From: Diplolepis rosae
Taxonomy: Eukaryota; Arthropoda; Insecta; Hymenoptera; Diplolepididae
NCBI GenBank assembly: GCA_030998225.1
Contig: JAPYXD010000519.1
Coordinates: 682,001-746,000 of the forward strand
Length of the DNA: 64,000 nucleotides
Direction of reading: 5' to 3'
The notes below the pieces were generated by a model. The model was not told the origin of the DNA, did not search any database, and saw only the letters and a program-made list of their open reading frames with translations. Within the stretch, counting starts at the first letter, position 1. Every line of letters begins with the position of its first letter. Below, piece by piece: positions 14,085-27,500 of the stretch. The translations under genes and the position numbers were made by a program.

Positions 14085-14528
14085 CTGTACCCGGCCTTAC
14101 CAGGTTACCATCTGGCATTAGGATCCACAAATGAAAATGCAAGTATATGATTCTACCGGTTTCCTATCTGGATTTCTGTAAGGCAGTTGCTGTCTTGTGT
14201 ATTTTTAAGATAAAAGTAAATCTGCTACCCGCTCTTACCTGGTTCCTATCTCGCATAAGGATCATGAAATTGGAATGCAAAAATATGGTTCTCCCCGGAT
14301 CTTGTCTGGATTCTATAAGGCAGTTGGAATCTTGTTAATTTTTAAGATAAAAGTAAATCTCCTACCCGGCCTTACTAGATTGCTATCTGGCATTATGATG
14401 CAAAAATTAAAAGGCAAATATATGTTTCTGCCCGGATCCTATCTGCTTTTCTGTAAGGCAGTTCGCGTCTAGTTAATTTTGAAGATGAAAGAAAATCGGC
14501 TACCCGGCATTACCCGGTTCATATCTGG
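14085..14528 (+). repeat. B-like monomer cassette, copy 2
   Basis: Same order of variants as the cassette at 5151-5594, offset 8,934 bp. The two open frames it contains translate identically in all three full copies. That reflects recent duplication rather than selection, because partial copies elsewhere carry stops and changes. The similarity to the 5-kb copy continues downstream to about 15.1 kb. Confidence 0.85.
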
Positions 14529-14573
14529 CATTAGGATCCACAAATGACAATGCAAGTATATGTTTCTACACGG

Positions 14574-15662
14574 ATTCTATCTGGTTTTCTGTGATGCAGT
14601 TGTTGTCTTGTAAATTTTTAAGCTAAAAGTAAATCTGCTACCCGGCCCTACCTGGATCCTATCTGGCATTAGGAACCAGAAAATATAATGCATAAATATG
14701 TTTCTGCCCGGATCCTATATGGTTTTATGTAAGACAGTTTGCGTCTTGTGAATTTTTAAGCTAAAATTAAATCTGCTATCCGGCCTTACCAGGTTACTAT
14801 CTATCATTGGGATTCCGAAATTAAAATGCAAAAATATGTTTCTACCCTGATCCTATATGCTTTTCTGTAAGGCAGTTTGCGTCTTGTGAATTTTGAATCT
14901 AAAAGTGAATCTGGAATTAGGTTTCAGAAATCAAAATCCAAAAATATATTTCTAACCGGATCTAATTTGATTTCTATAAGGCAGTTAACGGCTTGTCAAT
15001 TTTTAAGCTAAAAGTGAATATGCTACCCGGCCCTCCCTGGATCCTATCTGGCACGAGGGACCAGAAAATATAATGCATAAATATGTTTCTCCCCGGATCT
15101 TGTCTGGTTTCTATAACTCATTTGAATCTTGAGAATTTTTAAGCTAAAATTTAATATGCTAGCCGGCCTTACCAGGTTACCTTCTGGCATTAGGATCCAC
15201 AAATGAAAATGCAAGAATATGATTCAACCCGGATCCGATCTGGTTTTCTGTAATGCAGTTGCTGTCTTGTGAATTTTTAAGCTAAAAGTAAATCTGCTAC
15301 CCGGCCCTACCTGGATACTATCTGGCACTAGGAACCAGAAAATATAATGCATAAATATGTTTCTCCCCGTATCTTGTCTGGTTACTATAAGGCATTTTGC
15401 GTCTTGTGAATTTTTAAGGTAAATGGGAATATGATACCCGGCTCTACCTGGATCCTATCCGGCATTAGGAACCAGAAAATATAATGCATAAATATGTTTC
15501 TCCCCGGACTTGTCTGGTTTCTATAAGTCATTTGCGTCTTGTTAATTTTTAAGATAAAATTGAATATGCTAGCCGTCCTTACCAGGTTACCTTCTGGCAT
15601 TAGGATCCACAAATGAAAATGCAAGAATATGATTCAACCCGGATCCTATCTGGTTTTGTGTA
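14574..15662 (+). repeat. Satellite between the two 2.85-kb copies
   Basis: Ordinary subfamily A monomers, with no gene. The first part, to about 15.1 kb, follows the order of the stretch downstream of the cassette at 5.6-6.2 kb. A locally eroded monomer lies at about 15115-15165 (ATAACTCATTTGAATCTTGAG, then AAAATTTAATATG), with several substitutions clustered together. Confidence 0.75.
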
Positions 15663-18509
15663 ATGCAGTTGTTGTCTTGTAAATTTTAAAGTTAAAGTAA
15701 ATCTGCTACCCGCCCTACCTGGATCCTATCTGGCATTAGGAACCAGAAGATATAATGCATAAATATGTTTTTACCCGGATCCTATATGGTTTTATGTAAG
15801 GCAGTTTGCGTCTTGTGCATTTTTAAGCTAAAAGTGAATCTGGCATTAGGATTCAGAAATCAAAATCCAAAAATATATTTCTAACCGGATCTAATTTGAT
15901 TTCTATAAGGCAGTTAACGGCTTGTCAATTTTTAAGCTAAAAGTGAATATGCTACCCGGCCCTCCCTGGATCCTATCTGGCACGAGGGACCAGAAAATAT
16001 AATGCATAAATATGTTTCTCCCCGAATCTTGTCTGGTTTCTATAAGGCATTTTGCGTCTTGTGAATTTTTAAACTAAAAGTGAATATGATACCCGGCTCT
16101 ACCTGGTTCCTATCTGGCATTAGGATCCACAAATGACAATGCAAGTATATGTTTCTACACGGATCCTATCTGGTTTTCTGTAAGGCAGTTTGCGTCTTGT
16201 GCATTCTTAAGCTAAAAGTGAATCTGGCATTAGGATTCAGAAATCAAAATCCAAAAATATATTTCTAACCGGATCTAATTTGATTTCTATAAGGCAGTTA
16301 ACGGCTTGTCAATTTTTAAGCTAAAAGTAAATCTGCTACCCGGCCCTACCTGGATCCTATCTGGCATTAGGAACCAGAAAATATAATGCATAAATATGTT
16401 TCTCCCCGGATCTTGTCTGGTTTCTATAAGGCATTTGCGTCATGTGAATTTTTAAGGTAAAAGTGAATATGATACCCGGCTCTACCTGGTTCCTATCTGG
16501 CATTAGGATCCACAAATGACAATGCAAGTATATGTTTCTACACGGATCCTATCTGGTTTTCTGCAAGGCAGTTTGCGTCTTGTGCATTTTTAAGCTAAAA
16601 GTGAATCTGGCATTAGGATTCAGAAATCAAAATCCAAAAATATATTTCTAACCGGATCTAATTTGATTTCTATAAGGCAGTTAACGGCTTGTGAATTTTT
16701 AAGCTAAAAGTAAATCTGCTACCCGGCCCTACCTGGATCCTATCTGGCATTAGGAACCAGAAAATATAATGCATAAATATGTTTCTGCCCGGATCCTATT
16801 TGATTTTATGTAAGGCAGTTTGCGTCTTGTGAATTTTTAAGCTAAAATTAAATCTGCTATCCGGCCTTACCAGGTTACTATCTATCATTGGGATTCCGAA
16901 ATTAAAATGCAAATATATGTTTCTACCCTGATCCTATATGCTTTTCTGTAAGGCAGTTTGCGTCTTGTGAATTTTGAAGCTAAAAGTGAATCTGGAATTA
17001 GGATTCAGAAATCAAAATCTAAAAATATATTTCTAACCGGATCTAATTTGATTTCTATAAGGCAGTCAACGGTTTGTCAATTTTTAAGCTAAAAGTGAAT
17101 ATGCTACCCGGCCCTCCCTGGATCCTATCCGGCACGAGGGACCAGAAAATATAATGCATAAATATGTTTCTCCCCGGATCTTGTCTGGTTTCTATAAGGC
17201 ATTTGCGTCTTGTGAATTTTTAAGCTAAAAGTGAATATGCTAGCCGGCCTTACCAGGTTACCTTCTGGCATTAGGATCCACAAATGAAAATGCAAGAATA
17301 TGATTCAACCCGGATCCTATCTGGTTTTCTGTAATGCAGTTGCTGTCTTGTCAATTTTTAAGCTAAAATTAAATCTGCTATCCGGCCTTACCAGGTTACT
17401 ATCTATCATTGGGATTCCGAAATTAAAATTCAAAAATATGTTTCTACCCTGATCCTATATGCTTTTCTGTAAGGCAGTTTGCGTCTTGTGCATTTTTAAG
17501 CTAAAAGTGAATCTGGCATTAGGATTCTTCTAATCAAAATCCAATAATATATTTCTAGCCTCATCTAATTTGATTTCTATAAGGCAGTTGTTGTCTTGTA
17601 AATTTTTAAGTTAAAATAAATCTGCTACCCGGCCCTACCTGGATCCTAACTGGCATTAGGAACCAGAAAATATAATGCATAAATATTTTTCTGCCCGGAT
17701 CCTATATGGATTTATGTAAGGCAGTTTGCGTCTTGTGAATTTTTAAGCTAAAAGTAAATTTGCTACCCTCCCTTACCTGGTTCCTATCTCGCATAATGAT
17801 CCAGAAAATACAATGCATAAATATGTTTCTACCCGCATCCTATCTGGTTGGCTTCTTGTGAATTTTGGAGATAAAAGTAAATCTGCTACCCGGACTTACT
17901 AGATCCCTTTCTGGCATTATGATGCAGAAATTAAAATATAAATATATTTTTCTACCCAGATCCTATCTGGTTTTCTGTGATGCAGTTTTTGTCTTGTAAA
18001 TTTTTAAGCTAAAAGTGAATCTGTACCCGGCCTTACCAGGTTACCATCTGGCATTAGGATCCACAAATGAAAATGCAAGTATATGATTCTACCGGTTTCC
18101 TATCTGGATTTCTGTAAGGCAGTTGCTGTCTTGTGTATTTTTAAGATAAAAGTAAATCTGCTACCCGCTCTTACCTGGTTCCTATCTCGCATAAGGATCA
18201 TGAAATTGGAATGCAAAAATATGGTTCTCCCCGGATCTTGTCTGGATTCTATAAGGCAGTTGGAATCTTGTTAATTTTTAAGATAAAAGTAAATCTCCTA
18301 CCCGGCCTTACTAGATTGCTATCTGGCATTATGATGCAAAAATTAAAAGGCAAATATATGTTTCTGCCCGGATCCTATCTGCTTTTCTGTAAGGCAGTTC
18401 GCGTCTAGTTAATTTTGAAGATGAAAGAAAATCGGCTACCCGGCATTACCCGGTTCATATCTGGCATTAGGATCCACAAATGACAATGCAAGTATATGTT
18501 TCTACACGG
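15663..18509 (+). repeat. Large duplication (offset about 3,936 bp), copy 2
   Basis: Second copy of 11726-14573. Its left edge lies near ATGCAGTTGTTGTC at 15663. Its right edge is after TGTTTCTACACGGAT near 18508, where copy 1 reads TCTATCTGG with GTGATGCAG and copy 2 reads CCTATCTGG with GTAAGGCAG. Around 17700-18495 this copy is closer to 4820-5635 (offset 12,870) than to its partner at some sites, for example CGGACTTACTAGATCCC. The duplication is therefore a patchwork. Confidence 0.85.
18021..18464 (+). repeat. B-like monomer cassette, copy 3
   Basis: Third full copy of the cassette at 5151-5594 and 14085-14528, offset 3,936 bp from copy 2. It is followed immediately by a return to A-type monomers at GGATCCACAAATGACAATGC. 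Confidence 0.85.
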
Positions 18510-21500
18510 ATCCTATCTGGTTTTCTGTAAGGCAGTTTGCGTCTTGTCAATTTTTAGGCTAAAATTAAATCTGCTATCCGGCCTTACCAGGTTACTATCT
18601 ATCATTGGGATTCCGAAATTAAAATGCAAAAATATGTTTCTACCCTGATCCTATATGCTTTTCTGTAAGGCAGTTTGCGTCTTGTGAATTTTGAATCTAA
18701 AAGTGAATCTGGAATTAGGTTTCAGAAATCAAAATCCAAAAATATGTTTCTCCCCGGATCTTGTCTGGTTTCTATAAGGCATTTGCGTCTTGTGAATTTT
18801 TAAGCTAAAAGTGAATATGCTAGCCGGCCTTACCAGGATACCTTCTGGCATTAGGATCCACAAATGAAAATGCAAGAATATGATTCAACCCGGATCCTAT
18901 CTGGTTTTCTGTAATGCAGTTGCTGTCTTGTGAATTTTTAAGCTAAAAGTAAATCTGCTACCCGGCCCTACCTGGATCCTATCTGGCATTATGAACCACA
19001 AAATATAATTCATAAATATGTTTCTCCCCGAATCATGTCTGGTTTCTATAAGGCATTTTGAGTCTTGTGAATTTTTAAACTAAAAGTGAATATGATACCC
19101 GGCTCTACCTGGTTCCTATCTGGCATTAGGATCCACAAATGACAATGCAAGTATATGTTTCTACACGGATCCTATCTGGTTTTCTGTAAGGCAGTTTGCG
19201 TCTTGTGCATTTTTAAGCTAAAAGTGAATCTGGCATTAGGATTCAGAAATCAAAATCCAAAAATATATTTCTAACCGGATCTAATTTGATTTCTATAAGG
19301 CAGTTGTTGTCTTGTAAATTTTTAAGCTAAAAGTAAATCTGCTACCCGGCCCTACCTGGATCCTATCTGGCATTATGAACCAGAAAATATAATTCATAAA
19401 TATGTTTCTCCCCGCATCTTGTCTGGTTTCTATAAGGCATTTTGAGTCTTGTGAATTTTTAAACTAAAAGTGAATATGATACCCGGCTCTACCTGGTTCC
19501 TATCTGGCATTAGGATCCACAAATGACAATGCAAGTATACGTTTCTACACGGATCCTATCTGGTTTTCTGTGATGCAGTTGTTGTCTTGTAAATTTTTAA
19601 GTTAAAGTAAATCTGCTACCCGGCCCTACCTGGATCCTATCTGGCATTATGAACCAGAAAATATAATTCATAAATATGTTTCTCCCCGGATCTTGTCTGG
19701 TTACTATAAGGCATTTGCGTCATGTGAATTTTTAAGCTAAAAGTGAATATGCTAGCCGGCCTTACCAGGATACCTTCTGGCATTAGGATCCACAAATGAA
19801 AATGCAAGAATATGATTCAACCCGGATCCTATCTGGTTTTCTGTAATGCAGTTGCTGTCTTGTGAATTTTTAAGCTAAAAGTAAATCTGCTACCCGGCCC
19901 TACCTGGATCCTATCTGGCATTATGAACCACAAAATATAATTCATAAATATGTTTCTCCCCGAATCATGTCTGGTTTCTATAAGGCATTTTGAGTCTTGT
20001 GAATTTTTAAACTAAAAGTGAATATGATACCCGGCTCTACCTGGTTCCTATCTGGCATTAGGATCCACAAATGACAATGCAAGTATATGTTTCTACACGG
20101 ATCCTATCTGGTTTTCTGTAAGGCAGTTTGCGTCTTGTGCATTTTTAAGCTAAAAGTGAATCTGGCATTAGGATTCAGAAATCAAAATCCAAAAATATAT
20201 TTCTAACCGGATCTAATTTGATTTCTATAAGGCAGTTGTTGTCTTGTAAATTTTTAAGCTAAAAGTAAATCTGCTACCCGGCCCTACCTGGATCCTATCT
20301 GGCATTATGAACCAGAAAATATAATTCATAAATATGTTTCTCCCCGGATCTTGTCTGGTTACTATAAGGCATTTGCGTCATGTGAATTTTTAAGCTAAAA
20401 GTGAAGATGCTAGCCGGCCTTACCAGGTTACCTTCTGGCATTAGGATCCACAAATGAAAATGCAAGAATATGATTCAACCCGGATCCGATCTGGTTTTCT
20501 GTAATGCAGTTGCTGTCTTGTGAATTTTTAAGCTAAAAGTAAATCTGCTACCCGGCCCTACCTGGATCCTATCTGGCATTATGAACCAGAAAATATAATT
20601 CATAAATATGTTTCTCCCCGAATCTTGTCTGGTTTCTATAAGGCATTTTGAGTCTTGTGAATTTTTAAACTAAAAGTGAATATGATACCCGGCTCTACCT
20701 GGTTCCTATCTGGCATTAGGATCCACAAATGACAATGCAAGTATATGTTTCTACACGGATCCTATCTGGTTTTCTGCAAGGCAGTTTGCGTCTTGTGCAT
20801 TTTTAAGCTAAAAGTGAATCTGGCATTAGGATTCAGAACTCAAAATCCAAAAATATATTTCTAACCGGATCTAATTTGATTTCGATAAGGCAGTTGGCGG
20901 CTTGTGAATTTTTAAGCTAAAAGTGAATATGCTACACGGCCCTACCTGGATCCTATCTGGCATTATGAACCAGAAAATATAATTCATTAATATGTTTCTC
21001 CCCGCATCTTGTCTGGTTTCTATAAGGCATTTTGAGTCTTGTGAATTTTTAAACTAAAAGTGAATATGATACCCGGCTCTACCTGGTTCCTATCTGGCAT
21101 TAGGATCCACAAATGACAATGCAATATATGTTTCTACACGGATCCCATCTGGTTTTCTGTGATGCAGTTTGCGTCTTGTGAATTTTTAAGCTAAAATTAA
21201 ATCTGCTATCCGGCCTTACCTGGTTCCTATCTCGCATAATGATCCAGAAAATACAATGCATAAATATGTTTCTACCCGCATCCTATCTGGTTGGCTTCTT
21301 GTGAATTTTGGAGATAAAAGTAAATCTGCTACCCGGCCTTTCTAGATCCCTTTCTGGCATTATGATGCAGAAATTAAAATATAAATATATGTTTCTACCC
21401 AGATCCTATCTGGTTTTCTGTGATGCAGTTTTTGTCTTGTAAATTTTTAAGCTAAAAGTAAATCTTCTACCCGGCCCTACCAAGCTACTATCTGGCATTA

Positions 21501-24500
21501 GGATCCAGAAATAGAAATGCCAAAATATGTTTCTACCCGGTTCCCATCAGGTTTTCTGGAAGGCAGTTTACGTGCTGTGAATTTTTAAGCTAAAAGTGAA
21601 TCTGTACCCGTCCTTACCAGGTTACCATCTGGTATTAGGATCCACAAATGAAAATGCAAGTATATGATTCTACCGGTTTCCTATCTGGATTTCTGTAAGG
21701 CAGTTGCTGTCTTGTGTATTTTTAAGATAAAAGTAAATCTGCTACCCGGCCCTACCTGGATCCTATCTGGCATTAGGAACCAGAAAATATAATGCATAAA
21801 TATGTTTCTGCCCGGATCCTATATGGTTTTATGTAAGGCAGTTTGCGTCTTGTGAATTTTTAAGCTAAAATTAAATCTGCTATCCGGCCTTACCAGGTTA
21901 CTATCTATCATTGGGATTCCGAAATTAAAATGCAAAAATATGTTTCTACCCTGATCCTATATGCTTTTCTGTAAGGCAGTTTGCGTCTTGTGAATTTTGA
22001 AGCTAAAAGTGAATCTGGAATTAGCATTCAGAAATCAAAATCCAAAAATATATTTCTAACCGGATCTAATTTGATTTTTATAAGGAAGTTGGCGGCTTTT
22101 GAATTTTTCAGCTAAAAGTGAATATGCTACCCGGCCCTCCCTGGATCCTATCTGGCACGAGGGACCAGAAAATATAATGCATAAATATGTTTCTCCCCGG
22201 ATCTTGTCTGGTTTCTATAAGGCATTTGCGTCTTGTGAATTTTTAAGCTAAAAGTGAATATGCTAGCCGGCCTTACCAGGTTACCTTCTGGCATTAGGAT
22301 CCACAAATAAAAATGCAAGAATATGATTCAACCCTGATCCTATCTGGTTTTCTGTAATGCAGTTGCTGTCTTGTCAATTTTTAAGCTAAAAGTAAATCTG
22401 CTACCCGGCCCTACCTGGATCCTATCTGGCATTATGAACCAGAAAATATGATTCATAAATATGTTTCTCCCCGAATCTTGTCTGGTTTCTATAAGGCATT
22501 TTGAATCTTGTCAATTTTTAAACTAAAAGTGAATATGATACCCGGCTCTACCTGGTTCCTATCTGGCATTAGGATCCACAAATGACAATGCAAGTATATG
22601 TTTCTACACGGATCCTATCTGGTTTTCTGTAAGGCAGTTTGCGTCTTGTGCATTTTTAAGCTAAAAGTGAATGTGGCATTAGGATTCAGAAATCAAAATC
22701 CAAAAATATATTTCTAACCGGTTCTAATTTGATTTCTATAAGGCACTTGTTGTCTTGTTAATTTTTAAGCTAAAAGTAAATCTGCTACCCGGCCCTACCT
22801 GGATCCTATCTGGCATTAGGAACCAGAAAATATAATGCATAAATATGTTTCTGCCCGGATCCTATATGGTTTTATGTAAGGCAGTTTGCGTCTTGTGAAT
22901 TTTTAAGCTAAAAGTGAATCTGGAATTAGGATTCAGAAATCAAAATCCAAAAATATATTTCTAACCGGATCTAAATTGATTTCTATAAGGCAGTTAACGG
23001 CTTGTAAATTTTTAAGCTAAAAGTAAATCTGCTACCCGGCCCTACCTGGATCCTATCTGGCATTATGAACCACAAAATATAATTCATAAATATGTTTCTC
23101 CCCGAATCTTGTCTGGTTTCTATAAAGCATTTGCGTCTTGTGAATTTTTAAGCTAAAAGTGAATATGCTACCCGGCCTTACCAGGTTACCATCTGGCATT
23201 AGGATCCACAAATGAAAATGCAAGATTATGATTCAACCAGGATCCTATCTGGTTTTCGGTAATGCAGTCGCTGTCTTGTGGATTTTTAAGCTAAAAGTAA
23301 ATCTGCTAGCCGGCCCTACCTGGATCCTATCTGGCATTGGGATTCCGAAATTAAAATGCAAAAATATGTTTCTACCCTGATCCTATATTTTTTTCTGTAA
23401 GGCAGTTTGCATCTTGTAAATTTTTAAGTTAAAGTAAATCTGCTACCCTCCCTTACCTGTTTCCTATCTCGCATAATGATCCAGAAAATACAATGCATAA
23501 ATATGTTTCTACCCGCATCCTATCTGGTTGGCTTCTTGTGAATTTTGGAGATAAAAGTAATTCTGCTACCCGGCCTTACTTGATCCCTTTCTGGCATTAT
23601 GATGCAAAAATTAAAAGGCAAATATATGTTTCTGCCCGGTTCCTATCTGCTTTTCTGTAAGGCAGTTCGCGTCTAGTTAATTTTGAAGATGAAAGAAAAT
23701 CGGCTACCCGGCATTACCCGGTTCATATCTGGCATTAGGATCCACAAATGACAATGCAAGTATATGTTTCTACACGGATTCGATCTGGTTTTCTGTGATG
23801 CAGTTGTTGTCTTGTAAATTTTTAAGCAAAAAGTAAATCTGCTATCCGGCCTTACCAGGTTACTATCTATCTATGTGATTCCGAAATTAAAATGCAAAAA
23901 TATGTTTCTACCCTGATCCTATATGCTTTTCTGTAAGGCAGTTTGCGTCTTGTGAATTTTTAAGCTAAAAGTAAATTTGCTACCCTCCCTTACCTGGTTC
24001 CTATCTCGCATAATGATCCAGAAAAAACAATGCATAAATATGTTACTACGCGCATCCTATCTGGTTGGCTTCTTGTGAATTTTGGAGATAAAAGTAAATC
24101 TGCTACCCGGACTTACTAGATCCCTTTCCGGCATTATGATGCAGAAATTAAAAAATAAATATATGTTTCTACCCAGATCCTATCCGGTTTTCTGTGATGC
24201 AGTTTTTGTCTTGTAAATTTTTAAGCTAAAAGTAAATCTTCTACCCGGCCCTACCAAGCTACTATCTGGCATTAGGATCCAGAAATAGAAATGCCAAAAT
24301 ATGTTTCTACCCGGTTCCCATCAGGTTTTCTGTAAGGAAGCTTACGTGCTGTGAATTTTTAAGCTAAAAGTGAATCTGTACCCGGCCTTACCAGGTTACC
24401 ATCTGGCATTAGGATCCACAAATGAAAATGCAAGTATATGATTCTACCGGTTTCCTATCTGGATTTCTGTAAGGCAGTTGCTGTCTTGTGTATTTTTAAA

Positions 24501-27500
24501 ATAAAAGTAAATCTCCTACCCGGCCTTACTAGATTCCTATCTGGCATTATGATGCAAAAATTAAAAGGCAAATATTTGTTTCTGCCCGGATCCTATCTGC
24601 TTTTCTGTAAGGCAGTTCGCGTCTAGTTAATTTTGAAGATGAAAAAAAATCGGCTACCCGGCATTACCCGGTTCATATCTGGCATTAGGATCCACAAATG
24701 ACAATGCAAGTATATGATTCTACACGGATTCTATCTGGTTTTCTGTGATGCAGTTTTTGTCGTGTAAATTTTTAAGCTAAAAGTGAATCTGTACCCGGCC
24801 TTACCAGGTTACTATCTATCATTGGGATTCCGAAATTAAAATTCAAAAATATGTTTCTACCCTGATCCTATATGCTTTTCTGTAAGGCAGTTTGCGTCTT
24901 GTGAATTTTGAATCTAAAAGTGAATCTGGAATTAGGTTTCAGAAATCAAAATCCAAAAATATATTTCTAACCGGATCTAATTTGATTTCTATAAGGCATT
25001 TAACGGCTTGTCAATTTTTAAGCTAAAAGTGAATATGCTACCTGGCCCTACCTGGATCCTATCTGGCATTAGGGACCAGAAAATATAATGCATAAATATG
25101 TTTCTCCCCGGACCTTGTCTGGTTTCTATAAGGCATTTGCGTCTTGTGAATTTTTAAGCTAAAAGTGAATGTGGCATTAGGATTCAGAAATCAAAATCCA
25201 AAAATATATTTCTAACCGGATCTAATTTGATTTCTATAAGGCAGTTGGCGGCTTTTGAATTTTTAAGCTAAAAGTGAATATGCTAGCAGGCCCTACCTGG
25301 ATCCTATCTGGCATTATGAACCAGAAAATATAATTCATAAATATGTTTCTCCCCGGATCTTGTCTGGTTTCTATAAGGCATTTGCGTCTTGTGAATTTTT
25401 AAGCTAAAAGTGAATATGATACCCGGCTCTACCTGGTTCCTATCTGGCATTAGGATCCACAAATGACAATGCAATATATGTTTCTACACGGATCCTATCT
25501 GGTTTTCTGTAAGGCAGTTTGCGTCTTGTGCATTTTTAAGCTAAAAGTGAATCTGGCATTAGGATTCAGAAATCAAAATCCAAAAATATATTTCTAACCG
25601 GATCTAATTTGATTTCTATAAGGCAGTTGTTGTCTTGTAAATTTTTAAGCTAAAAGTAAATCTGCTACCCGGCCCTACCTGGATCCTATCTGGCATTATG
25701 AACCACAAAATATAATTCATAAATATGTTTCTCCCCGAATCATGTCTGGTTTCTATAAGGCATTTTGAGTCTTGTGAATTTTTAAACTAAAAGTGAATAT
25801 GATACCCGGCTCTACCTGGTTCCTATCTGGCATTAGGATCCACAAATGACAATGCAAGTATATGTTTCTACACGGATCCTATCTGGTTTTCTGTAAGGCA
25901 GTTTGCGTCTTGTGCATTTTTAAGCTAAACGTGAATAAGCTAGCCGGCATTACCAGGTTACCTTCTGGCATTAGGATCCACAAATGAAAATGCAAGAATA
26001 TGATTCAACCCGGATCCGATCTGGTTTTCTGTAATGCAGTTGCTGTCTTGTGAATTTTTAAGCTAAAAGTAAATCTGCTACCCGGCCCTACCTGGATCCT
26101 ATCTGGCATTATGAACCAGAAAATATAATTCATAAATATGTTTCTCCCCGAATCTTGTCTGGTTTCTATAAGGCATTTTGAGTCTTGTGAATTTTTAAAC
26201 TAAAAGTGAATATGATACCCGGCTCTACCTGGTTCCTATCTGGCATTAGGATCCACAAATGACAATGCAATATATGTTTCTACACGGATCCTATCTGGTT
26301 TTCTGTAAGGCAGTTTGCGTCTTGTGCATTCTTAAGCTAAAAGTGAATCTGGCATTAGGATTCAGAAATCAAAATACAAAAATATATTTCTAACCGGATC
26401 TAATTTGATTTCTATAAGGCAGTTGGCGGCTTTTGAATTTTAAGCTAAAAGTGAATATGCTACCCGGCCTTACCTGGATCGTATCTGGCATTATGAACCA
26501 GAAAATATAATTCATAAATATGTTTCTCCCCGAATCTTGTCTGGTTTCTATAGGGCATTTTGTGTCTTGTGAATTTTTAAACTAAAATTGAATATGATAC
26601 CCGGCTCTACCTGGTTCCTATCTGGCATTAGGATCCACAAATGACAATGCAATATATGTTTCTACACGGATCCTATCTGGTTTTCTGTAAGGCAGTTTGC
26701 GTCTTGTGCATTCTTAAGCTAAAAGTGAATCTGGCATTAGGATTAAGAAATCAAAATCCAAAAATTTTTTTTTAACCGGATCTAATTTGATTTCTATAAG
26801 GCAGTTGGCGGCTTGTGAATTTTTAAGCTAAAAGTGAATATGCTACCCGGCCCTACCTGGATCCTATCTGGCATTATGAACCAGAAAATATAATTCATAA
26901 ATATGTTTCTCCCCGAATCTTGTCTGGTTTCTATAAGGCATTTTGAGTCTTGTGAATTTTTAAACTAAAAGTGAATATGATACCCGGCTCTACCTGGTTC
27001 CTATCTGGCATTAGGATCCACAAATGACAATGCAATATATGTTTCTACTCGGATCCCATCTGGTTTTCTGTAAGGCAGTTTGCGTCTTGTGCATTTTTAA
27101 GCTAAAAGTGAATCTGGCATTAGGATTCAGAAATCAAAATCCAAAAATATATTTCTAACCGGATCTAATTTGATTTCTATAAGGCAGTTGGCGGCTTGTG
27201 AATTTTTAAGCTAAAAGTGAATATGCTACCCGGCCCTACCTGGATCCTATCTGGCATTATGAACCAGAAAATATAATTCATAAATATGTTTCTCCCCGAA
27301 TCTTGTCTGGTTTCTATAAGGCATTTTGAGTCTTGTGAATTTTTAAACTAAAAGTGAATATGATACCCGGCTCTACCTGGTTCCTATCTGGCATTAGGAT
27401 CCACAAATGACAATGCAAGTATATGTTTCTACACGGATCCTATCTGGTTTTCTGTGATGCAGTTGTTGTCTTGTAAATTTTTAAGTTAAAGTAAATCTGC

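Larger units (their letters stand above)
11726..14573 (+). repeat. Large duplication (offset about 3,936 bp), copy 1
   Basis: About 2.85 kb of satellite that recurs at 15663-18509. Shared rare variants prove the match. GTTTTTACCC occurs at 11831 and 15767. The odd run ATTCTTCTAATCAAAATCC lies near 13588 and 17524. The five-monomer cassette occurs in both. The offset drifts between 3,935 and 3,937 bp through single-base indels. At about 13370-13460 and 13960-14040 the two copies carry different monomer variants, so parts have been exchanged since duplication. Confidence 0.85.
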
